A stretch of 64,000 nucleotides of DNA, taken from the NCBI GenBank assembly GCA_036874045.1, contig CM072337.1:3224001-3288000 (forward strand). Reading direction: 5' to 3'. The notes beneath the pieces were generated by a model. It was given only the letters and a program-made list of their open reading frames with translations, searched no databases and had not been told where the DNA came from. Both the position numbers and the translations under genes were made by a program. This stretch comes from Cymodocea nodosa. Lineage: Eukaryota; Streptophyta; Magnoliopsida; Alismatales; Cymodoceaceae. Shown here one piece after another: positions 11,526 to 22,212 of the stretch (its first letter is position 1; every line of letters starts with the position of its first letter).

Positions 11526-12133
11526 TGACCTACTTAATTAATGATTTGGTTTCAATACTGTATTTGATTTTTTTTCTAAAATTATATCACAACTATATTA
11601 GAATTGCTATTTTGAATATTTTCTATAATATTTGTTTGTCTTAAAGTTATCATATGTTCAGACTATGTGTTTAGCTTAATGTTATCACAATTATGTGTTT
11701 AATAAATGATTTGGTTGAGTTCTCTCTTTTTTATTACGACAAAAAGGGGGAGAAGGTTTAAAGTTATTTATTTAAAACTATCATTTTTTTTTATATAAAA
11801 TTTATCCTTTACATTCATCAGGGGATAGTCCTGCAAATAGAAGGAGAACCAAATAATAATTTGGTCTTAGAAGCAAGAGTTACAACAATAGAGTAAATCT
11901 GTAAAGAGGAAAAATAGAAAAAGGTTAGATCGGTTGTAGAGAATGGTATCACCTAAAGTAACATTCGGTTTTACTAAGTAGAGCTTCGGTAAAACCAAAT
12001 ATAATAGAAAATGTGTAGACTGAAGGAATTAGATAAGGTTGTTGATGTTGATACACTTAGATAAGGGGAGCATATATTAAGGAGTTTTTAATATAGACTA
12101 AGTTAATATAATTTTGTCATCATAAAAAATGGA
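11526..12133 (+). other. 3' non-coding region of H with multiple PPT-like tracts
   Basis: No gene is seen. Purine tracts AAAAAGGGGGAGAAGG (11740-11755), AAGGGGAGCAT (about 12058) and AAAATGGAGAGAT (12121-12133) precede an LTR-like start at 12134. Several PPT copies before the 3' LTR are a known mark of Sireviruses, and element A shows the same (35735-35895). Confidence 0.6.
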
Positions 12134-13570
12134 GAGATTGTTAAAATCATTAAAGTCTAATTTTGATGATGAAAAATCATAAGTTGAGGTTAATATACTT
12201 AGTCAATTAGTTAAGATTGAATTACCCTAGGATAGTTGACCAATATGGTAAAGCAATCAAAAATAGTTAAACAATTTGGTCTCCAAAGTTTTTAGATAAT
12301 TTAGTAAAGTCTTTGGAGTTTTCCAAACAGTTATAGTAAAATCTTCAACATTTTTTGAATAGTTTGGTAAAATGTCTATAGTCTTCCAAAATGTTTAGTG
12401 AAGTATTTGCCATTAATCAAATAGTTAGGTAAAGCATCCATTGTTGATAAAAAGGTTAGGTGAAGTATTCGTCATTAGTCAAATAATTCATACAAACTCT
12501 CTTAAATTTAATGATAACTTTGAATAAGTCTCTGTAAGATAAAATATACCTTCCAACTAGTCATAATTATAGGAACTTCAAATTTTCTTTTGTAAAATCA
12601 TTTCTACATTTTATGATAGATATTCATAAAATGATTATTTCTTATTTATTAAACTTATATATATTATTTAGCTATTGTATTTTACTAAGTCAAAATTTGT
12701 AGAATTAAGCTTGTGCATGTAGAAATCTTCTACAACTGTCATTTCTATTTTTGGATGCATAATTAAAGGATATCAATTGGCTGCAACTTTTAAAATTAGA
12801 AATAACTCATCTACGAATTTATTTAGATGGAAACATGTCATATTATATCTAAAAATAATATTTGAAAACAATTCAAAGGGTCGAAGGAATAAAATAACTT
12901 AGAATTGCAGAATTATCGACAACAATCATAATCTACTAGTGGATTCAGAGCTTCAAGCAAACAAGTGATACGTGAATTACTGCTACAGAGATCTAGAGTT
13001 GTTGTTTCTACAAATTAAAGCTCTCCTTCAAGACTAAAGCATTTGATCATCTTAAAAGATTTGTGTTTAAATTCTGTTACATTTTTATATTAAATGTTCT
13101 TTGTGCTTAATTAAAAATTGTTCACTAATTTCGATGAAAACCTATCTTATTGAGTCGTGGTAAGAATTACAAGGTTGATGTCTTGCATCCAAGATTAGGG
13201 CCTTAGTGGAAATGTTAGTGTCTTTTCAAATCATATGGTTAGTATCTTATGAATACATAAAGTTGATACTATGTGTTAAAGATTTGGTGTGTATCTAGAA
13301 AGCACCACTATAATAGAGTTGTGGCTCTATAAAGATTAAGTATTTCTTAGAAAATATCAAGTTAGTGAAAAATCTTAAAATTATGGCATTGAGAAGTGGA
13401 ATACCTATTAGTAATGAACCACTATAATAATCTTGTGTCTCATTGTGCTATTTTTTGTTCTATTTTCTTATTTAATTGTTATTTTATTTACTTTGACAGT
13501 AATCACTCATTCTAAAATAAAATTAAAAGATATAGAAATTAAAATTCATTATTTACCCCTTTTTAACGAA
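12134..13570 (+). repeat. LTR-like sequence, 3' LTR of H (boundaries uncertain)
   Basis: It begins TGTTAAAATCATTAAAG right after a PPT, with the TTTTGATGATGA motif near the start that other Copia LTRs in this window share (17440 and 19310). It continues with AT-rich text and ends around TTCATTATTTACCCC (13547-13561), a decayed form of the C-rich LTR end. I could not align it convincingly to 1-1739, so pairing as one element is tentative. Confidence 0.45.
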
Positions 13571-14346
13571 GGAAATGATCCTTTCCATTTACTTTTTCTC
13601 ATTTAAGCTTAATGACCTTTTGTGCCCTCGTAAACGAAGATCACAAGCCTTTGGTCATGTGAAAGGGGCGATGGGCCTTTGGTCGCATGCAAGGGTGATA
13701 GTGGACCTTTGGGCCACACAAAGATGATAATGAGCCTTTGGGCCCACAAAAAAGGAATATCAATCCTTTGGAACCATAGGGCTTGTACGGCATTCTTGCT
13801 CTTGGTTTCAAAACAAGGTTATCGTAAAAATAGGGTGTCTAAACATACTCACCAAAGTTGGCATATTTAACATAACATATATTGTCCTTTTTCTACCCTC
13901 TAATTGATTTTTTTCAATCCATTTTTCAAAAATGAGTTGTCTTTTTCTCACACGTACTTTTATGGAATTGCTTTGTTTCATTGGCAGTTGAATGGGATTT
14001 ACATGATGTTTGTTTTATAGGAATCCAACTTTAAGATCAATTTTTGTACTTGTTTCAAGCTTTTTAAAGTTTAGTGGTTTGTTTCAAAACTCGTTTGTTG
14101 TAGTTTCTTTGTGTTGTTAATGAATAACTTATTTTTCATTAGCTTCTTCTTATGTGGTTTTCACTAGTTGTAGTTTTTTTTATTTGAAATCTTCTTCGAT
14201 TAGCTAGCCTCTTGAAATCCCCTTGATTGTGATTCCCTATTATTTGAAGAGATGACTCGTACTTACTAGTTTTCTACAAAAGATACCGTGAACTTATAGT
14301 AATTATAACTTCATGAATCACTTCCACTAAAGCAAAATATAGATCG

Positions 14347-14427
14347 ATGGCTAGTGTTGTAGCTAAGACAACAAGGATATTTTTCTTGTTAACTGTTCTA
14401 GGTTTTGCACCAACTAAAGCTGTTTAG
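14347..14427 (+). CDS. Tiny ORF resembling a signal peptide (possible gene fragment)
   Basis: An ATG at 14347 opens 26 codons (MASVVAKTTRIFFLLTVLGF and following residues) before TAG. The composition is that of a secretory signal: a short positive N-terminus, a hydrophobic core and a small-residue end. It could be the first exon of a lost secreted-protein gene or chance. No continuation, good splice donor or homologous downstream exon was found. Confidence 0.2.
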   Translation: MASVVAKTTRIFFLLTVLGFAPTKAV

Positions 14428-14519
14428 ACATTTTTGCGATGGAAAATGGTTTTAGGGGAGGGAAGGAAAGGGTGTAAAATAAAGAGTTATTAAATAGGAA
14501 AAAATTAAGTTGTTATGAA

Positions 14520-14890
14520 AATGATTTAGGATTAGGTGATTAAGTGCCTATAGGTTTGATTAAGATTTTAAATTAAGAGATTAAGAATTTTATTAAGGGA
14601 TTTAAGGGTTTGATTAAATTAAATTAAGTGATTGAAGATAAAATTAGGTGATTTCATCAAGTGATTTGAAGACCAATTAAGTGATAGAAATAAATTATTT
14701 AAAAATCAATTAAGTGATTCAAAGATTAATTAATTGACTTAAAGATTAATTAAGTGATTTAAAGATTAATTAAATGATTAAATTAAGTGACTTAAATTAA
14801 TTAAGAGATTAAATTAAGTGATTTAAAAATTAATTAAGTTACTTAATAAAATGATTTAAATATTAATTAAGTAACTAAATTAAATCAATA
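14520..14890. repeat. Degenerate AT-rich simple repeat
   Basis: There are more than a dozen variants of ATTAAGTGATTTAAAGATTA in direct orientation, with irregular spacing and AATTAATT cores. No coding content is seen. Confidence 0.6.
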
Positions 14891-14960
14891 ATAACAACTA
14901 AATGGTCATCTGAAAAAATGTTTAAGAGATACTTTGATAAACATTTTTTATGCTCATAAT

Positions 14961-15590
14961 ATGTAATAATGGATGATTTTTTTGGGATAAAACTTACCAT
15001 TAGTTATTTATTTCAAATTGGGACAAACTTGCGGTTAACACCTTTGGGATTGTTAAATATTGTTTCTCGTATAAAAATTAAGGCACAACTATACGGGAAA
15101 CTCATACAATTATGCATAGTCTGTTGGCATAACTATATGAGTTTCTCATACAATTATGTTAAAAGTCTTGTACTGTGTATAACGTGTTTTCTTGTTTTTT
15201 CTTTTCCTTCTAGACTTGTGAACTTGTATATATGCCTTGATTAGTTTTATTTGATAAATGAGAAAAATATTTGCTCAATGATCCTTCTTCAACACCTTCT
15301 TCTTACGCTCTTCTTCTTCAAGTATCCCTCTTCTTCTCGTGTTCTTCTTCTCCAGAGATCTGTTTTCTCCAAGTGGGATTTTCGAAGATATATTTGCTGA
15401 AGTGAACTCCTCACTTCTTGAAGGTCCTATGTTCAGACGCTAAAACAATGCTATGGAAGAAGGTAATAATTGGGTTGTTCCTCCTTGATTACAACTTTTG
15501 GACTTATTTACTTAAACCGTGTACTTTGAACTCTTCACTAGTTGTAGGTTTGCATGACCGATGTTTTTTAATTTTAATTTAATTATCTTA
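14961..15590. other. Intergenic, CTT-rich tract
   Basis: No gene was found. A 10-base inverted repeat (GAAACTCATA and TATGAGTTTC) with a repeated CTCATACAATTATG lies at about 15095-15160. A strongly CTT-rich stretch lies at 15285-15360. This flanks the 3' side of the RIN4-like gene and may include its 3' UTR near 15540-15590. Confidence 0.45.
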
Positions 15591-16503
15591 TTACCAAAAA
15601 AAAGATACATGCAAAGGAAAAAGAGAGGATCTATTAATTAAATTCACCTGTACCTTTTTCTTCTTCTCGGTTTTGCCCACCTCATGAGCAATGGAGAAGT
15701 CTGGTTCATCCGAGATCCTGGGATAATTGTTGTCGTTCCTATCCTTCCTCACCACGTCGAACTGCTCGGTGATACATGGATCCGAAGTGCTGTTTCCAGC
15801 TGGCTGTCGCATAGCAGAAATATGTGCCATAGATCAGCATTTGGGAAGCAACTATATAGCACTGTCATGTGGAATGAACAAATATATATATATATATATA
15901 TAGATATGTGAGCATACGATTTCGTGGACTTGCTCTGTGAGCTTCTTCGTGGATCTTCCCGGCGCGGGTTGTCTTGTGTCAGACGTCGCCGGATGTTGTG
16001 GATGGAGGGGAGAGGTCTGCTGGTTTCTTTCTAATCCGATACTTGTTCCAGTGGTGGTGTTGCTTATTAGCCCTGCTTCTGCTTCTGCTTCTGCTAGAGA
16101 GGCCATCCCAAATTGAGGATCCTGGACTGTGGTGGCATTATCTGGGTTTTCTCCAGGATCATTTAGATCGATCGGCTTCTTCTTCTTTACAATTTTCTTC
16201 GTCCTTTCTTTATCAAAGAAGTCAGTGTAAGGGATGCCCTCATCAGTTTCCCACGACCCAAATTTAGGAACGGCAGGCTTCTTACTCTTTGGCTGCAGTA
16301 AGGTATATGGAAGTTAGCATGATATTTTATATCAAACAACAATCAAAAAAAAACTGGGATGTGTGTCTTAGGACCAGACTCAAAAACAAAAACAAATCGT
16401 ATCACAGATCTCTCCCAACACCATCGACTTGCCCAGATCAATCATAATACAAAGAACGTAAGCAGTCACAGCCACAAGAAAAGCAAGAGAATCTTACAGC
16501 CAT
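15591..16503 (-). CDS. RIN4: RIN4/NOI-family protein, three exons (possible truncated C-terminus)
   Basis: The proposed exons (minus strand) are 16503-16498 (Met-Ala), 16292-15918 (125 codons) and 15803-15591. All junctions are phase 0, with clean GTAAGAT/TGCAG and GTATGC/GCGACAG sites. Exon 2 starts with the NOI domain: VPKFGSW, then IPYTDFFDKER and LNDPGENP. VPxFGxW is the known AvrRpt2 cleavage consensus in RIN4, a plasma-membrane immune regulator guarded by NLR receptors. A Met-Ala first exon is typical of RIN4 genes. Exon 3 has a weak NOI-like block (EQFDVVRKDRND) and a Lys-rich end. The usual C-terminal Cys cluster for lipid anchoring is not seen. Exon 3 may read through to TAA at 15591 (197 residues in total), or splice at a GTACAG donor (15653) to an unseen exon. 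This is the only ordinary host gene in the window. Confidence 0.8.
15804..15917 (-). other. Intron 2 of the RIN4-like gene with TA microsatellite
   Basis: This is a 114-base intron with GT (GTATGC) and AG (GCGACAG) ends. It contains an (AT)n tract of about 22 bases at 15880-15902 that is likely to vary in length. Confidence 0.7.
16293..16497 (-). other. Intron 1 of the RIN4-like gene
   Basis: A 205-base intron lies directly after the Met-Ala codons, with donor GTAAGAT and acceptor TTACTGCAG. An intron in this position is common in RIN4 homologues, which supports the start chosen at 16503. Confidence 0.7.
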
Positions 16504-16730
16504 CTTCTGCTATATCTTTAGAAAACCACCACTCGATCCAAAGGTCTTCTCTCCTCTTACTTTCCTCTCAATCTCTCGATCGTCTCCTCCACTTTAATTT
16601 CCTCTCAATCTCAAAGGTCTTGAAGCCTTTCTTAACAGATTTGCGGCATCCCTGGCATATGGTTGACTTCCATCTCAAATCTTTCCTCCATAAAAAAAAA
16701 CCCTTCGTACGGCAGAGTTGATGGAATGTT
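16504..16730 (-). promoter_or_regulatory. 5' leader and upstream region of the RIN4-like gene
   Basis: On the minus strand this is a GA-rich leader with repeated GAGAGGAAA(G/T)TAA, ending AGCAGAAG before the ATG. It has the look of a plant 5' UTR. No clear TATA box was fixed. Confidence 0.4.
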
Positions 16731-16957
16731 AAAAAATAGTAATAATAATAATATGCAGCATTTTAATCTTTTTTAATAAAAGACAGATATAATAATTCTA
16801 ATAATTTAGTTCATTAAAAATAGATGTGTCAAATATATCGGTCGAACTTGATTGTGCCGTTGACCAACAAAACACGGTTGTGCGGGTCGTTTCGGGTTAT
16901 CGCCTGGTTGATCTGGGTTGTGTTGACACGGCTCAATCGTTATTAAAAGGATTACTT
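16731..16957. other. Short intergenic stretch with TAA microsatellite
   Basis: A run of TAATAATAATAAT lies at about 16737-16752. The region 16820-16950 is relatively GC-rich (GGTCGTTTCGGGTTATCG and neighbours) and looks like a fragment of an unidentified repeat. No ORF is seen. Confidence 0.4.
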
Positions 16958-18740
16958 AAAGAATTTCACTAGTTAATGAAATAGTTATTATTTGTGACTA
17001 CTGTATGAATGCTTGAATGTTTTGAACTTACTATAACTTATGTTTTGAAATGGTTTTCTATCGTGACATTTCTTTATGTATGTTCTAAAATAATGTTTGA
17101 ATGTTATTATTATGTTTGGAATTGCTTTTCTGGATGATGCATTTCTGTGTGCGAACTATTATTATTATGTGTCGAATGTATATTTGTAGAAGAATGTTTC
17201 TTGTACGAGGAGAATGTTATTATGCATGTGGAATGCATATATATGGTTGAATGTTATTTAAAGGGTAACTTATATATTGGGGGAGTATTTGCCTTTATTG
17301 ACAAAAAGGAGGAGAAAAGTTTATAATTACTGAGAATAATTGTTGTGTCTAAGTTATAGGGTGACAACATATCATAATGAATGATTATTTGTGAATAAAT
17401 AGTTATGAATGTGTAAATTATAAAGTTTTGTCATCACTAAAAAATCATAGTTTTGATGATGACTAAAACTTTATAAAAATTGATTGTATAAGTTAAATTA
17501 CTTAGAGATTTAGAAAATTTGTTATGTTGTTACTGAAAATAACTTACTATTAAACCCAATGGTACATTTTTGAATAAACAATAACTAGGGAAAGTTACTA
17601 GATCACTGGACGGCACACTGTTAAGTCCAACAACCTACCATTTTTTGATGAACAGTAATTTGGCTATGTCACTAGACAGAAAAATAGTTGATCATTACAA
17701 GCAACGACACACCATTTGATTATCTATAGCAAAGAAGGAACAAACGTCGTACAAGTGATGTCTCAGTGGCATACCATTCTCTAGAACAGGTGAGACAAGT
17801 TTTGAAAAACAAAATTACGTTTTAGATGGACAACACACCATTTGTCTTTGAGTAGAACAAGATGAAGCAAATGGTCTACTAGTGTATTCTATCAACATAT
17901 CGTTTTCTATAACAGGCACTATAGGCTTTGATAATGGAAGATCAACAGACCATTAGATTATGAGAAGTTCAAGGATGATCAAATGACATATCTGCTAGTC
18001 AGAGTAGTCAATCAATGTATAAAAGGAATCTATAGAATGGAAGGTTTGAAGTTACCTTTTCATGTGGATACTTAACAAACTACACACCAATGGATGAAAC
18101 AACATACTGGTTCATGAAGAAAAGTATAAAATGGAAGATCTTTTTATACTCATGTCAATTGGATAAAAGTTGTGCAAAAATTCAAATAATGGCTTACCAT
18201 GTGGTATACCAACCAATCGTTTTTGTAAAAAATTCTAATATATTCACTTGCCATCTTTGGAGTCCTATGATGTCTTTATTTATACATTTTTAAGGATCAG
18301 TGAATTGAAAGTGCACATATGAGAATCCTATGGTGGCTAAGAGCTCTTCTTAAACATTTTTTAAGTGTTTTTCAAGAGGAGTTTCAAGGTTTTCACTCTT
18401 AGGAGGTATTTGTGTATATTGAAAAGTTTAAAAATGTAAGAAATGGAAAGTCTAGATTCTTGTAAATTAGAAAGTTCTGATTCTTAAGAAAATCTAGAGT
18501 ATTTGTGCATATTTCAAAAAGTCAAAAAAGTTAAAATTTTTAAGAGGAAGTTTGTGTGAGAGAGAATGTTTAGAATTAAAATATCTAAGTTAAAAGACAA
18601 GAATTAAATTAACTAAATGAAATTATAACTTAGATAAAATATATAAATTAAAAGATTTAAAAAAAAAAAATGAAGTTATAACTTAGATAAAATTATAAGA
18701 ATATCTAAGTTAAAATACATCTAAATTAATTGGTAATTCT
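16958..18740 (+). mobile_element. Sirevirus-like Copia 3' remnant
   Basis: AT-rich text with repeated GAATGTTATTATG words leads to PPT-like tracts GGGGGAGTATTTG (about 17280) and AAAAAGGAGGAGAAAAG (17303-17319). Near 17440 follows LTR-like sequence with AGTTTTGATGATGACTAAAACT, the same start motif as the LTRs at 12134 and 19292. The 3' end is not defined and no partner LTR or TSD was found. Confidence 0.45.
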
Positions 18741-18839
18741 AGTCGTGTGGACTTCAGTAGTGAATCGATGAACTTCCACTTGGTGACTTGTTACGTAAAG
18801 TACTGATTAGTAATGAATCAATGAACTCTAGGAGTGAGG

Positions 18840-19105
18840 AGGTCACGCGAGTAGGAAGGTCGCATAGGTAGGGAGGAGGGTGCATGGGTAGGGAGGTCGC
18901 ACAAGTAGGTGGGGAGGAGGACGTGTGGGCAATTGAGGAGGAGGATGTGTAGGCAAGTAGGGAGGAAGACACACAAGCAGGGGAGGAGGAGGATTTATGG
19001 GCAATCGAGGAAGAGGATGTGTAGGCAAGCAGGGAGGAAGACACACAAGTAGGGGAGGAGGATGCATAGGCAAGTAGGAAGGAGGATGCGCAAGTAGGAA
19101 GGAGG
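18840..19105. repeat. Purine-rich minisatellite
   Basis: GGAGGAGGATG, GGCAAGTAGGGAGGA and ACACACAAG(C/T)AGG units recur, with a higher-order period near 70 bases (compare 18927-18998 with 18999-19068). The reverse strand reads as Ser- or Pro-rich ORFs in two overlapping frames, as expected for a repeat rather than a gene. The array ends exactly where Copia element B begins. Confidence 0.75.
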
Positions 19106-19106
19106 A

Positions 19107-21710
19107 TGAAAGGTGCTCAAGATTTTGATAATGCAAAAATGAATGTGAGGTTTCAAATTGTATTTCTTTGGTATAACAGTTCAGTAAAAGAGTAGAAGAT
19201 GATACAAATAGCTCAGAGTTTGCTGCAAATGATAAAAAGGACTTCGGAAGGTTACTAGGCTTAACTATCCAGAAGAGATAGAATTTCGATATGTTAGGTA
19301 TTTAATTTTGATGATATATGCTTTATTAACGTTTTTAAATAAGTCTACATAATATTCTCTAAGTATATTTCTTTAAGTATACTAGTTAACAGATTATCAG
19401 AAAGTTTCATTTTTATGTCGGATAAATTAAAGATTTCTGAAGAGTTAGATTTGCAATAGTTAAACTTTCGGATAGTTAATGTTTCAGATAGTTAACGTTT
19501 CATTTTTGTCGAATACTTTATGTTAAAAACTCGTATAGTTAAGTTATCTGCATGTGTGTTTTTAATGTTTTAAGTTGTCACGTGTTTTCCATGTGTATTT
19601 GGTAATGAAAAATCGAATAGTTAGATAACTGTTTGAGTTTTTATACGCATGGATAGATAACTGTTCGAGTTTTATAAAAGTACTAACGAACAGATAAGTT
19701 TCCTTGTTTAGTCACATGTTTTGCAAGTGCAAAAACTCGAAGAGTTAAAGGATAAGTGTTCGAGTTTTTACAAGACTTAAATGATAAGTGTTCGACTAAA
19801 TTGAAGGCTTAGAATATATTCTACTAGACTCCAAGAAGATAAAAGTCTCGATATATCTACGAGTGGAGATCGTGGAAATTCAAAATGATTGTGGAGAAAG
19901 TGGAAACTCAAAAAGATAGTAATTTGGATTAAAGAAAAAATTAGTACGTGGATTATGGATTGTGGATTAAGTGGATGAACATGCTGAATGTGAAAGACAA
20001 CAAAGTTTGACTACAAATAGAGAGTACGAGCTACATTATAGTAGGGGATCCCAATCTAGAAAAACCAAATCTGAATATTCAATTTGGATCCCTAAATGAA
20101 AAGTTAAGTTTGAATATTCATATTCTGAAAAATTCTCCAACATCAGAAGAAGTTCGAAATTTCAAGCAATTTTAGAAAAGGAGCTGCAAATGTAAAAAGT
20201 TTGGAAATTCGACAACTAGAGAAGAAGAGATACAGAAGCTGAGCAAAGAGAAAGAAAGAAGTTGTGTGCATAAAGATCAGGTTTTATATAATTCAAAATT
20301 AGTTTTGAATAAGAGCTTTGTTTTCCTATTTGAATTGTATATCAAACATTACTGTATCAAAACCTTCAAGAAGGGAATTGAGTTGAAAAGATATTGTAAA
20401 TTCTGTCTTTAAATAAAGAATAGAATTTCATTCACGAGTGTTTTGTGCTCTTGTTTTATCTGCTAGTATTTAATTACTAAAGACACAATTCAGCCCCCCT
20501 CTTGTGATACAGACGATCCTACATGGTAAGTTACCAAATCTAAGTATCCAATGAATTAAGCTTTAAGTAGCAGAATCACCATCGGACAGTTAGAAGAGTA
20601 ACTATCCGAAATTACAAAACCTTCGGAAGGTTTTAAAGATAGTTGGCTGAATGATCGGAAAGTTAAGGTGCTAACTATCCAAAAGTTCAAGGAAAATCGA
20701 AAAGTTAGGAAGGCTAATTATCTGAAGCTTAAGTCATTGAATTTCCCACTTGTAGAAATCTAGACAGAAGCTTAAAGGGATTTTTCAGAGAGTTAGAAAG
20801 TTAACTATCCAAAAATCAAGAATGTTTCGGTAGGTTACATATTTAGCTATTTGAAACTTAAGTTATTCTTTTATGCACGTGCCGAAATAAGAAAGCAATC
20901 AGAAGCTTAAAGAAGGAAAATGAAGGGTTACTATAGCTAACTATCTGATAGTTAAAGAACATTTCGGTGAGTTACAGTTATAAGTATCCGATCTTATGAT
21001 ACCTCATGTGTACGACTTGAAGCCCTATGTGGCAAAAAGATCTTAAGTGACTCTTCGGTAAGTTATAGGTATTCTCTAGAGAGTTATATAGCTAAACCTC
21101 TAAAAACCCTAGTAAATCAAAAGGGTATCTTGAAATACCTCCCTGAACAGTAACTTACCATATTTGGGTGTGAAATCTTACCAAGTACAGCAAAATACAT
21201 TCGTTAGAAGAAAATATGATCGTTACACATAATAGTATATATACAAGCAACAGACAATAGAATCAAATAGCTTCTTGCTCATACAGATATATACACCAAG
21301 CTCAACGATAGAAAGTCTTGAAGATCAAATCATCATTAGAAAATACAGATTCAATTTCACAAGCCCTTCATGAAATAGAAATTGATTTCATCAAGAAAGA
21401 GTTTACTAAAGTACACTCATTGAAAACTTCAGTGAAAGATTGGTTGGAGCTACGACCTGAAAGCTCAATCAGATTGGTTGGTTCTTGCTTTGACCTTAAA
21501 GCAAGTGTTTGTAAGTCTGTGAAAGTTTAGTGAAGCCTAAGTATCCCTTGGGGGTGGACTAGCCGTTAGTGGTGAACCATCTAAAAAATCTTGTGTGCTT
21601 TCTTTTTATTGTGTGCCTGCTTTTTGCATTGCCAATCATTCTTTCAATTTCTAAGAAACAATTATTATTACCATTCACCCCCCCCTCTGGTAAGCCATCA
21701 GGTCTTAACA
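19107..21710 (+). repeat. 5' LTR of Copia B (contains solo LTR S1)
   Basis: It starts TGAAAGGTGCTC and ends GGTCTTAACA, followed by the PBS. It has a TATATATAC box at about 21236-21243 and the C-rich CACCCCCCCCTCTGG end. Without S1 it is about 1.37 kb and collinear with the LTRs of element A. It contains repeated AACTATCCGA, CTTAAGTCATT and G-box-like words upstream of the TATA box. Confidence 0.88.
19292..20523 (+). mobile_element. Solo LTR S1 (Copia-like)
   Basis: It starts TGTTAGGTATTTAATTTTGA and ends with a C-rich block (CAGCCCCCCTCTTGTG) then CGATCCTACA. These ends are the mirror of S2 (28049-29661). The insertion interrupts the 5' LTR of B. The flanks CGATA and TGGTA match poorly (3 of 5), so the TSD has decayed or the edges are off by a few bases. 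A 3' leader near 20400-20460 is A-rich (AATAAAGAATAG), possibly the polyadenylation region. Confidence 0.75.
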
Positions 21711-21728
21711 ATTGGTATCAGAGCAAGG
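21711..21728 (+). other. Primer-binding site of Copia B
   Basis: ATTGGTATCAGAGCAAGG directly follows the LTR end. It is the usual Copia PBS, complementary to initiator tRNA-Met. Confidence 0.92.
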
Positions 21729-21762
21729 TTGATCTCATTAATAGATTTAACCATTTGAGATC

Positions 21763-22212
21763 ATGACTTTCCAAACTACAGAGGGTCAGAATATCCATCG
21801 ACCTCCCCTCTTTGATGGTAGCAATTATAGCTACTGGAAAAATAGGATGGAATGTTTTCTCAGGAGTATAGATGTAAAACTCTAGAGAATGGTTGTACAT
21901 GGTATACCACTTCTAATCAGTCATGAAAGTGACTAGTCTGAGGAGGATGAAAGAATCATCTAGATGGATGATCGTGGGCTAAATTTAATTTACTATGCAC
22001 TAACTGGTGAATAGTATAATAAAATATCTACATGCAAATCTTCTCATGAGGCTTGGAAGACCCTTCAAATTACATATGAAGGAACCAGCCAAGTGAAAGA
22101 TACCAAAATTAGCATTTTGTTAAGGAAATATGAATTATTTAAAATGCTTGAAAAAAAAAGTATTACTGAAATATTTTCTAGATTCACTGAAATTGTGAAT
22201 GAACTGAGAAGC
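21763..22212 (+). pseudogene. Copia B gag, N-terminal part
   Basis: The ATG is at 21763. The start reads PPLFDGSNYSYWKNRM, the DUF4219-type beginning of Copia Gag, followed by UBN2-type peptide (HEAWKTLQITYEGT, then KYELFKMLEKKSITEIFSRF). In-frame stops replace Trp and Gln codons. The ORF is cut at 22212 by Gypsy element D and resumes at 38662. The protein would form the virus-like particle. This copy is inactive. Confidence 0.88.

Larger units (their letters stand above)
13571..14960. other. Intergenic stretch with degenerate repeats
   Basis: No long gene is supported. Around 13645-13775 the phrase CCTTTGG(G/T)CC recurs about five times at roughly 30-40 base spacing. From about 14520 to 14890 there is a degenerate run of ATTAAGTGATTTAAA words. 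A 26-codon signal-peptide-like ORF at 14347 is listed separately. Confidence 0.5.

Noticed and set aside
15974..16721. Plus-strand ORFs over the RIN4-like gene
   Set aside because: The minus strand has the NOI motif, phase-0 introns and good splice sites; plus-strand ORFs are antisense shadows.
18754..19136. Ser-rich and Pro-rich minus-strand ORFs
   Set aside because: Both are frame-shifted readings of one purine-rich minisatellite.
19287..20528. Expected target-site duplication around solo LTR S1
   Set aside because: CGATA and TGGTA agree at only three of five bases; the LTR call rests on the ends and on interruption of the host LTR, not on a TSD.
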